From NCBI GenBank assembly GCA_016283775.1, contig JAEENL010000114.1, forward strand, positions 1-64,000: 64,000 bases of DNA, in the 5' to 3' direction. Positions 37,380-45,385 of this stretch are shown piece after piece. The stretch comes from Lachnospiraceae bacterium (lineage in GTDB: Bacteria > Bacillota > Clostridia > Lachnospirales > Lachnospiraceae). Under the pieces are notes generated by a model. The model was not told the origin of the DNA. It did not search any database and saw only the letters and a program-made list of their open reading frames with translations. Numbering within the stretch: the first letter of the stretch is position 1; every line of letters begins with the position of its first letter. A program made the position numbers and the translations under genes.

Positions 37380-38276
37380 CTACTCCTTGATTCCCGATGT
37401 TGCCATGGTATTTATAACGTTTGTCTGCATGAGAAGGAATGTGACTGCGGGGATCGTGAACATGATCGCGGTAGCTGCCGCAAGAACTCCGGCTCTTGCG
37501 ATGCCGACCGAGCTTCCGCTCGCTATCTGTCCCATCATGTAGCTCACACTCTTTAAGTTTTCTTTGTAGATAAAGCTGTCACCCGTGCTCGACCACAGAC
37601 TCTGGAAGATGAGAATGAACGCCGTCACCCATGCGGGCTTTACCAGAGGGAGCACTATGGTGAAATGGATCTTCAGCTGGTTCGCTCCGTCTATCTTTGC
37701 GGCTTCCAGAAGACTGTCGGGGATCTGCTCCATGAAGTTCATCATGAAATATAGTCCGAGAGTCGAAGCAAAGGTCGGGATGATGATCGCACCGTAAGAA
37801 TCGATGAGACCAAGCTTTGAGATGGTGATAAAGTTGGGGATCGCGGTAACCGTTCCGTTGAACATGAGTGAGTAAACGATCAGTTTTGAAACGAACTTTG
37901 AGCCCGGGAACGTGTATTTTGCAAGCGGGTATGCGCAAAATGACGCGATCATGATGTGTCCTATCGAACCTGCCGCTACCACAAAGAGTGAATTGAAAAG
38001 GTAGCGTCCGAAGGGTACGAGCGTGTTTCCGAGCACTCTGAAGAGGTCGAGGAAATTGTCAAACGTCGCGTTCCTTACAAACAGTTTCGGCGGGAACATG
38101 TACATTTCGTTAAGGGGCTTTAAAGCATTGTTGTACATGAAGAGCACGGGGAAGAAGAACAGAAAGCCCAGGACCGCAAGGAATACGCCCATCACAACGT
38201 TTCCCGCGAAGCTTCTCGTGTTTCTTCTGGCGTAGCTCCGCCCCTCTATATCCATTTTAAAGATGTTCTTTTTCAT
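37380..38276 (-). CDS. Carbohydrate ABC transporter permease (MalG-like), second pair
   Basis: LLEAAKIDGANQLKIHFTIVLPLVKPAW: EAA loop. Confidence 0.88.
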   Translation of the reverse strand: MKKNIFKMDIEGRSYARRNTRSFAGNVVMGVFLAVLGFLFFFPVLFMYNNALKPLNEMYMFPPKLFVRNATFDNFLDLFRVLGNTLVPFGRYLFNSLFVVAAGSIGHIMIASFCAYPLAKYTFPGSKFVSKLIVYSLMFNGTVTAIPNFITISKLGLIDSYGAIIIPTFASTLGLYFMMNFMEQIPDSLLEAAKIDGANQLKIHFTIVLPLVKPAWVTAFILIFQSLWSSTGDSFIYKENLKSVSYMMGQIASGSSVGIARAGVLAAATAIMFTIPAVTFLLMQTNVINTMATSGIKE

Positions 38277-38304
38277 AAATCAGCCTCCGGTATCGGTCTT
38301 GCCG

Positions 38305-39213
38305 TCACGTTCCTACTTTCCTGAGCAGCTTCTGTACCAGAAGGTTGCTCACGATCATTATAAAGAACAGGATCACGGCTATTGCCGATGCACGTCCCAT
38401 TTCAAGTCTGATAAGACCGTAGTCGTTCAGGTGGTTCACTATGGTATGGCTCGCATAGCTGGGGCTCGGGAAGCCCACGAGAGCATCCGCGACACCGCCC
38501 ACTGAGAAGGATCCCGTGATGGACATAACGGCGCCGAAAAGAAGCTGCGGCTTCATGTTTGGCAGAGTGATGAACCAGAGTTCCTGCCATCTGTTCTTGA
38601 TGCCGTCGATCGCCGCGGCCTCATACTGGTCTTCCTGGACGTTCTTGATACCTGCGACGAACGAAAGGAAGCCTACGCCGAGAGACATCCACACAGATAT
38701 TATGATGACTAACGGAAGGATCGTTTTTGAATCGGAAAGCCAGTATATCGGGGAATCGATAAAACCGTACTTTAAGAGCCATCCGTTTACATAGCCGTTT
38801 GAATCGTTTGCGAACAGGAGCTGGAAGATGACCATTGCACCGCCCGCCATTGAAGGCGTGTAAAATATGATCGTAACGATGGTGCCGAGCATGTGCGGCA
38901 GTTCGTTTATGAGCCAGGCTACGAGGAATGAAAGGATGTAGCCGAAAGGTCCCACAAAGAGCGCAATGATAAAGGTGTTCTGCACTGCTTTTATGAATAT
39001 CTGGTCGTGCAAAATCAGCTGCGCATAGTTTTTGAGTCCGATGAAATCGGGCTTTTCAAGTATGTTGTAATCGGTAAAGCTGTAAAATATCGCCTTCAGC
39101 ACCGGATATACCGCAAAGGTCACAAAGAAGATGAGGAAAGGGAGCATCATCAGGTAAAAAATGCGGTTGGCCTTTATCTGATGCCAGAGCACCTGCCATT
39201 TTGTCTTTTTCAT
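38305..39213 (-). CDS. Sugar ABC transporter permease (MalF-like), second pair
   Basis: YEAAAIDGIKNRWQELWFITLPNMKPQ: EAA loop. Confidence 0.88.
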   Translation of the reverse strand: MKKTKWQVLWHQIKANRIFYLMMLPFLIFFVTFAVYPVLKAIFYSFTDYNILEKPDFIGLKNYAQLILHDQIFIKAVQNTFIIALFVGPFGYILSFLVAWLINELPHMLGTIVTIIFYTPSMAGGAMVIFQLLFANDSNGYVNGWLLKYGFIDSPIYWLSDSKTILPLVIIISVWMSLGVGFLSFVAGIKNVQEDQYEAAAIDGIKNRWQELWFITLPNMKPQLLFGAVMSITGSFSVGGVADALVGFPSPSYASHTIVNHLNDYGLIRLEMGRASAIAVILFFIMIVSNLLVQKLLRKVGT

Positions 39214-39226
39214 GGTCTTCCTCCCT

Positions 39227-42169
39227 CTACTCAGTCTCAAGCCCGAATTCTTCGCGCTTGGTCTTTAATTCGTTGTTTATGGCGTCAAGTCTTAAGAACA
39301 GTGTATCAACGGGATCGAGATATCCGTCGATGACTTCAAGGAACGCGTTCCTTATCTCACGTCCTGTGATATATCCGCCGGGAACCTGCGGAACGCCTCT
39401 GATCCACTTGAGTACTTCGTTTATGGTTTCCGTCGTGCCCTTTGTCTTTGAACGCTGTCTTATCGCTCCGAGGTTTGCGACAGGGAATTCCGCAGCGGCT
39501 CCGAGGAGCGACATCTGCTCTTCCGCGTACTGTACCTGTACTTCCTCGTCGGTCCACCATTTGATGAACTCCCAGGCCTCATTTACAGTGTCATTCTGCT
39601 CCACGCTCGTCTTTACGATCATACAGGAGCCTACGATGCAGGCTGTGGAACGGTCAAAAGTACCGTCCGCTCTCACTGTCGCAGGAATCGGGTAGATCGA
39701 CCACGCGCCTTCGATCTCGGGCGCCGCGGCAGAAAGCGTGTTGATGAACGTATAGTCGTCGATTATGATCGGCACCTCACCTGTACGGAAACGTGTTACC
39801 GTGCTTATCGAAAGCTGGAAGTTCTGCTTGGTGTAGTACTGAGTCCATTCCTTAAAGACAAGCTCTGCAGTGAGATTGTCGAGGTTCACTTCCGCTCCGT
39901 TGTTCCTGTAGAGCTCAACTCCGTTCTGATAGAGCTTTGACGCAAAGAAAAGCGGCACAGGCGTTGAAGATGTCATTGTTCCGCTTCCGAGGAGCGATGT
40001 GCCGCTCGAGAAGAAGACCGACATATTGTCCGACTGCAGGTAAGGAAGCATAGCCATGAGCTCATCCCACGTGTTCGGAACCGAAAGCCCAAGGCTCTCA
40101 AGTATGTCGTTCCTTACAAACATAACAGGGAAGGACATTTCGTCGGGAAGCGCATAGATGCCGCCGTTATATTCAAAGTATTCCATCGCGCCGGGAGCAA
40201 ATCTTTTTGCCACTTCATCAAAATCGGGGAACTGACGGAGGTCATAGCCCGCGCTTCTGTAAGCGAAGTTTGTAGGCATCGAGAAATCGAGTTGGATCGC
40301 AACGTCGGGACCGTTTCCGGTAAGTGTCGCGGGCATTACGGTGCCGCCTGCGACCATCTTGAGTTCAACGTTGAACGGCGCGTCTTTGAAAGCGTTGTTT
40401 ATCATTCGCTGTACGATATCGTACTGGTCTCTCGTACCTGTGGATATCCATACGACGATCTTTTTGTCGGTGTTTAAGTTCTGTTCGCCAGTGATCTGGT
40501 AATCGTTTGTGAATGAACCGATAAAGCCCAGGAATTTGTGGGCTGTCTGCTTAAAGAAGCCTGCTTCGGCCTTGGGCAGTTTTGCGCCCTCTCCGCAGAT
40601 CATGATATAATCAAGCTGCAGAGGCTGTTTGTCAAGGTCGAGCATCCACTGGGCGATCGCGGTGATGTTATCCGAAAACGCGGAAAATTCCTTTGCGATC
40701 TTGTCGGGCTTTTTGATTATCTTTTCAAGCTGAAGAAGCAGCTTTGTGATCTCTGTGGTCTTTGTATTGTTCTCAAGCGTGTCACCGAGAGAATCCATTA
40801 CGTCTGAGAGTCTCACATACTCACGCTTCATGATGTCCACCATGTCGGGAACCGAAGAAAGTATGTCATAGTCTCTGAAAGTATCGGGTGTCGAGCCCAT
40901 CACCGCGGTGAGTTCCCTGTAAAGGTCGTTGAAGTTCTTTACGCTGATCCTTGTCTGCTCTGCGGCATAGGAAAGAGTGCCGAGTGTAACGGTCATGGAG
41001 ATGGTGTTCTCGCCTTCGTTCAGATAGAAATAGTAAGGCTCTTCACCGTTCCCGATATAGTCCACGCGGAACTTTGACTTGTAATTGAACGGAATGCTAC
41101 TCGCTTCCGAGAAAGGAAGCTCTCCGTTTATCTTTATCTCACGTGCGGAAAAGAAATCTCTGTTCTCCGCCTGCATGAATCTTGTCGCGATCCTGTAAAG
41201 ACCTGCCTTTGGAACCGAAACCTTCCAGGTGATGGCTGTTCCTGCCTGGTTCCAGGAGGATCCGCCTATGGTGTTGAGCACGATATTGCTGGAATGATGA
41301 GGCTGTGTTGCAGCGCTTGTTCTGTCGTTCTGAGGAAGTAATGTGGAGGTCGACTTGTAAAGCGTATCCTCAGCCTGTACGATGGTCATTCCCTTTTCGG
41401 TAAAGGCCGAACCGTCGACTTTTTCTGCTCCGGCATATGAAGCAAGATACTCTTCGTAGGTCTTTACTCCGCTTGAAGGAACAAGCTTTATGTATGACAA
41501 CTCAAGCGTTGACTGGACTGCTTCAAACGCAAGAGTGTTTTTTCCTTTTTCAAAGTAGAAAAGAAACGGGCCCGTTACGGATCTGTCCGCGCTCTCAAGC
41601 CTTGTGAAAGTAGTGGAAGGAGCCTGTATCTGGCTCGGGAAGCCCTGATTCCTGTCTGTCTGCATCAAAAATCCCTTTGACTCATCGACCCACATACGGT
41701 CGAATGTGATGCCTGAGGCACCCGCAAAAGGAGTTTTGCCGTTTATGAGTACGTTTCTGATGATAGCCATCGTTCCGTCGGCAACAGGTGTATAGCCGAC
41801 TTCGATGTAATAAGTGCCTGATACGGGTACGTCAAATTCATATGTGACCGTCCCGTCGGCATAGGTAAAGAGGCCGTTTTCGGAAGGGGCCGCGGCCGAA
41901 TCGTCCGAAAGAGCCTTGTAATCACGCGCGTCAAGGAGTATCTCGCTTCCTTTGTCCGAGATGACGTCCTGTTTTGCCAGTTTTTCTATATATGCCTTGT
42001 ATGAATCGGGATCTTCGTCGGAAAAATCCCATTCCTCGGAGAGTATCCGGGCTCGGAGCTCAGCATCGGACTTGCTGCTGTGAGTTCTCACGGCAATAAA
42101 AATGCCGACGATCAGTACGACCACAAGCGCAAGAATTATCCTCTTTATTCGATCCCTTTTTTTCTTCAT
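39227..42169 (-). CDS. Membrane-anchored fusion: two CBM-like beta-sandwich domains plus extracellular solute-binding domain
   Basis: N-terminal TM IILALVVVLIVGIFIAV; two repeats (YEFDVPVSGTYYIEVGY / WKVSVPKAGLYRIATRF); SBP domain KIVVWISTGTRDQYDIVQRMINNAFKDA. Confidence 0.75.
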   Translation of the reverse strand: MKKKRDRIKRIILALVVVLIVGIFIAVRTHSSKSDAELRARILSEEWDFSDEDPDSYKAYIEKLAKQDVISDKGSEILLDARDYKALSDDSAAAPSENGLFTYADGTVTYEFDVPVSGTYYIEVGYTPVADGTMAIIRNVLINGKTPFAGASGITFDRMWVDESKGFLMQTDRNQGFPSQIQAPSTTFTRLESADRSVTGPFLFYFEKGKNTLAFEAVQSTLELSYIKLVPSSGVKTYEEYLASYAGAEKVDGSAFTEKGMTIVQAEDTLYKSTSTLLPQNDRTSAATQPHHSSNIVLNTIGGSSWNQAGTAITWKVSVPKAGLYRIATRFMQAENRDFFSAREIKINGELPFSEASSIPFNYKSKFRVDYIGNGEEPYYFYLNEGENTISMTVTLGTLSYAAEQTRISVKNFNDLYRELTAVMGSTPDTFRDYDILSSVPDMVDIMKREYVRLSDVMDSLGDTLENNTKTTEITKLLLQLEKIIKKPDKIAKEFSAFSDNITAIAQWMLDLDKQPLQLDYIMICGEGAKLPKAEAGFFKQTAHKFLGFIGSFTNDYQITGEQNLNTDKKIVVWISTGTRDQYDIVQRMINNAFKDAPFNVELKMVAGGTVMPATLTGNGPDVAIQLDFSMPTNFAYRSAGYDLRQFPDFDEVAKRFAPGAMEYFEYNGGIYALPDEMSFPVMFVRNDILESLGLSVPNTWDELMAMLPYLQSDNMSVFFSSGTSLLGSGTMTSSTPVPLFFASKLYQNGVELYRNNGAEVNLDNLTAELVFKEWTQYYTKQNFQLSISTVTRFRTGEVPIIIDDYTFINTLSAAAPEIEGAWSIYPIPATVRADGTFDRSTACIVGSCMIVKTSVEQNDTVNEAWEFIKWWTDEEVQVQYAEEQMSLLGAAAEFPVANLGAIRQRSKTKGTTETINEVLKWIRGVPQVPGGYITGREIRNAFLEVIDGYLDPVDTLFLRLDAINNELKTKREEFGLETE

Positions 42170-42283
42170 GACCTCTGACTGCCGTTTCCGGCATCTCCTT
42201 TTAAGAATCATGGGGGCGGCAGGACCGCCCCCACAAGATCCGCTCTGTACACATCTTGCCATGCATACAGGCCTTAACCACTA

Positions 42284-43804
42284 CTATTTAACTACGCCCA
42301 TCTCTTTGAGCTTAGCTGTTCCTTCGTTCTGGTAGGACTGTAATGTGGAACGAACGTCCTTGTACTGCATGAAGATATCCTCAAATACACCCCATGTATC
42401 AACGATGTCTGCTGATGAATATGCCCATGCAAGGTCAGACTTATATCTTGTGTGACCCCAGTCAAAGAGGGTGATATCCTGCTCTGTTCTGAAGGATCTT
42501 GCATCACCCTTCTCAGGGCTCTCATTAGAGAAGATACCGTTCTGCTCGTTCTTGTAAGCTTCGGTGATGTACTCGAAATGGTTGTCCTCTACGAGGCATC
42601 TCCACTCCTTGTCGATCTTTGCAAGGATATTTCCGGGAATACCTGTCTTTTCAACAGCTGCCTTTACGATGGCATCAAAGCCCCAGTAAGCGCCTGCTGT
42701 GTTGTAGTTGTCGGAAAGTGTTGTGTAGTCGCCTGTGCAGGTAACCTTTGAGCCCCAAGGCCAGAATACGATACCGTAGTTGTAATCGATACCGCCGAGC
42801 TGCCAGGTCTCAACTCTCTTAAGGATGATCCTCTCATCGGTAAGTGAGTAAGCAAGGTCATAGTCATAGGAACCGTCGTCTCTCTTTGCGATGTTTCCGT
42901 CGGCGTCAAGATGTAAGTACATAGGGAATGCAAGTCCGTCTTCCTCGAGCTGCTGATAGAACTGTGTAGCCTCGATAACGCCTTCATCTGTGAGGTTGAG
43001 GCTGCCGTCTGCGTTAACAAGCTGAGAACCGTTTGCGGAAGCTGCCATTACGCCCCAGTGGAAAGGATACTGTCCGATAGGATATACGCCGTCGGGAAGC
43101 TTTGACTTCATCTCTGCGCAGTAGCTTCTGAAGCTCTCATAGTCCCACTTACCTTCCATGAACATGTCGGTAGGAGTCTTTGTCATACCGATCTGCTTGA
43201 GGTAATCTCTGTCGTAAACAAGTACCCAGGTATCGCCGATGTTCTCGTAAGCAACACCGTAGATGTGTCCCTTCCAGGAAGCAACATCTGTGTATGCCTT
43301 ACCAACTTCGAGCTCGTCTCTGTAGTCTGTGAGATCGAAAAGGATGTCCTTTGAGAAAGCGGTAACCATGCTCTCAGGGTTTAAGTTGATGATGTGAGCT
43401 GCGGGATCGCCTGCTGCGATGGACTCGATGAGGATCTCAGCATCGTTGTAGCCGTCATAGCCTTCCATTGTAGCCTTCTCGAGCTTGATGTTGTACTTCT
43501 TCTCGATGAATGCCTTTGCTTCAACGTACTTCTGCTCTTCGGTGTTCTCAACATTTCCCCAGGCTGCGCCGAATACCTTTACGGTAACGCCGCCGAAATC
43601 GTATGTCTCGGGAGTGGGTGTGGCAGTGGGATCGGGAGCCTTTGTAGGATCTGCTGCCTTTGTGGGATCCGCTGCTGTTGCCTTGGTCGGCTCCGGTGCC
43701 TTTGTGGTATTGGTGTCGTTGTTCTTCTCACCGCAACCGAAAGCGCCGAGTGCCAATACTCCTGCAAGTGCAAGTGCAAGGAGTTTGCTGGTGGTTTTTT
43801 TCAT
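42284..43804 (-). CDS. Extracellular solute-binding lipoprotein (sugar ABC)
   Basis: Lipobox ALGAFGCGEK; DPTKA-rich linker; SBP type-1 features. Confidence 0.82.
   Translation of the reverse strand: MKKTTSKLLALALAGVLALGAFGCGEKNNDTNTTKAPEPTKATAADPTKAADPTKAPDPTATPTPETYDFGGVTVKVFGAAWGNVENTEEQKYVEAKAFIEKKYNIKLEKATMEGYDGYNDAEILIESIAAGDPAAHIINLNPESMVTAFSKDILFDLTDYRDELEVGKAYTDVASWKGHIYGVAYENIGDTWVLVYDRDYLKQIGMTKTPTDMFMEGKWDYESFRSYCAEMKSKLPDGVYPIGQYPFHWGVMAASANGSQLVNADGSLNLTDEGVIEATQFYQQLEEDGLAFPMYLHLDADGNIAKRDDGSYDYDLAYSLTDERIILKRVETWQLGGIDYNYGIVFWPWGSKVTCTGDYTTLSDNYNTAGAYWGFDAIVKAAVEKTGIPGNILAKIDKEWRCLVEDNHFEYITEAYKNEQNGIFSNESPEKGDARSFRTEQDITLFDWGHTRYKSDLAWAYSSADIVDTWGVFEDIFMQYKDVRSTLQSYQNEGTAKLKEMGVVK
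43615..43725 (-). repeat. Low-complexity linker repeats (ADPTKA/PDPTATPTPE) in solute-binding lipoprotein
   Basis: Translated NTTKAPEPTKATAADPTKAADPTKAPDPTATPTPE. Confidence 0.75.
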
Positions 43805-43845
43805 AAATATACCTCCTTAAAATGTATAAATAAAGGATTTGCCCT

Positions 43846-44703
43846 TTATTTCGAGATCTGGGGAGCACTGAGCTCCACGTGGCCGTCCTTCACTGAAACC
43901 TCAACACTGTTTCCCGTGATCCCGGCCTTTAACAACAATTCTCTGGGTATCTGTACCCTGTTCGCGCGGTCGAGTATCGATACTTCCGTAAAATCAGACA
44001 CGCCTTCAAGTCCTTTTGCATAAGCCGAGGACAGCTTTTCCGTACTGATCTTGCCGTCTCTTATGGATGCCACCCTGTGCACCTTGTCGGCAAGCTTCAT
44101 GTCGTGCGTCACGATAACGACCGTTGTTCCGAATTCTTTGTTTATATGACTGAATACTTCAAATATGCGTTCCGATGTCTTTACATCCACAGCGCCCGTA
44201 GGCTCGTCCGCGAGAAGGATCTTCGGATTGTTCGCGAGCGCTGTAGCTATCGCTACTCTCTGCTGCTCTCCTCCTGACATCTTTAGCGGATATTCTTTTA
44301 TCTTTTTTTCAAGTCCTACGAGTTTTAACAGATACTGAGCGCGTTCCCTTTTGTCTTTGTCGCTCGAGAACATCTGCGGAGCCATCACGTTTTCTTCCGC
44401 GGTAAGAAAGGGAAGAAGGTTCCTCGCGTTGTTCTGCCACACAAAGCCTACGGTCTTTCGCTTGTATTCGACGATCTCTTTTTTGGAAAGTCTGAAAAGG
44501 TCTTTGCCGTCGATAAAGAGCTTTCCCGCAGTCGGAGTGTCAAGCGCGCCGATCATGTTCAAAAACGTGGATTTACCGCTTCCGCTGCTCCCTATGATGG
44601 CCATGAATTCGCCTTTGTCTATGGTGATGTCGAGTCCCTGCAGAGCCATGACCTCGGTGTCCGCGGTCTTGTAGATCTTTACAAGGTTGTCGCATCGTAT
44701 CAT
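43846..44703 (-). CDS. MacB/LolD-type ABC ATPase with AbrB/SpoVT-like C-terminal extension
   Basis: [36 protein letters not shown]; tail DRANRVQIPRELLLKAGITGNSVEVSVKDGHVELSAPQ. Confidence 0.8.
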   Translation of the reverse strand: MIRCDNLVKIYKTADTEVMALQGLDITIDKGEFMAIIGSSGSGKSTFLNMIGALDTPTAGKLFIDGKDLFRLSKKEIVEYKRKTVGFVWQNNARNLLPFLTAEENVMAPQMFSSDKDKRERAQYLLKLVGLEKKIKEYPLKMSGGEQQRVAIATALANNPKILLADEPTGAVDVKTSERIFEVFSHINKEFGTTVVIVTHDMKLADKVHRVASIRDGKISTEKLSSAYAKGLEGVSDFTEVSILDRANRVQIPRELLLKAGITGNSVEVSVKDGHVELSAPQISK

Positions 44704-44707
44704 TGCG

Positions 44708-45385
44708 TTACCATTTTCCAATTATCTCACCGTCTTCCAGTTCATATCCCGCGTCACCGAACTGCATGATCCCGGGATCGTGTGTGGTCATCACTATCGT
44801 TATGTTTTCTTTTTCGATGAGTTCCTTGAGGAGCTTTATTACCTGAAGACCCGTTGCCGAGTCAAGCGCTCCCGTGGGCTCGTCCGCAAAAATAACTCTC
44901 GGGCGGTGCGCCATCGCTCTTGCTATGGCAACACGCTGCTGCTCGCCTCCGGACATCTCTTCCGGAAAATGCGTCTTTCTGTCCGAAAGTCCCACAGCGG
45001 CAAGACACTCCAAAGCTCTGTCCTTCCGGCCTTTTCTGACTTTTGCGAGCCTTAAGGCGTATTCTACGTTTTCTCTTGCGTTCATCGTGGGTATGAGCGC
45101 CACCGACTGAAAAACAAAGCCGATGTTCTTTCTTCTGAGCCTTGCTTTTTCGTTGCCGCTGAGATTTGATATCTCGCGGTCGTCGAGGAAGACCTTTCCC
45201 GAATCGGGGCGGTCAAGTGCTCCGAGGAGATTCAAAAGCGTAGTCTTTCCGGAACCGGAACGCCCTTTAAGTATCGTGAGCTTCCCTTCCGCTATCTCTA
45301 TGTTGATGTTCTTTAGTGCCTGTAATTCAGAGCCGTCAGCCAATGTAAAGACTCTGCCGAGGTTTTCTGTACGGATGATGCTCAT
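44708..45385 (-). CDS. MacB/LolD-type ABC ATPase
   Basis: [36 protein letters not shown]. Confidence 0.88.
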   Translation of the reverse strand: MSIIRTENLGRVFTLADGSELQALKNINIEIAEGKLTILKGRSGSGKTTLLNLLGALDRPDSGKVFLDDREISNLSGNEKARLRRKNIGFVFQSVALIPTMNARENVEYALRLAKVRKGRKDRALECLAAVGLSDRKTHFPEEMSGGEQQRVAIARAMAHRPRVIFADEPTGALDSATGLQVIKLLKELIEKENITIVMTTHDPGIMQFGDAGYELEDGEIIGKW

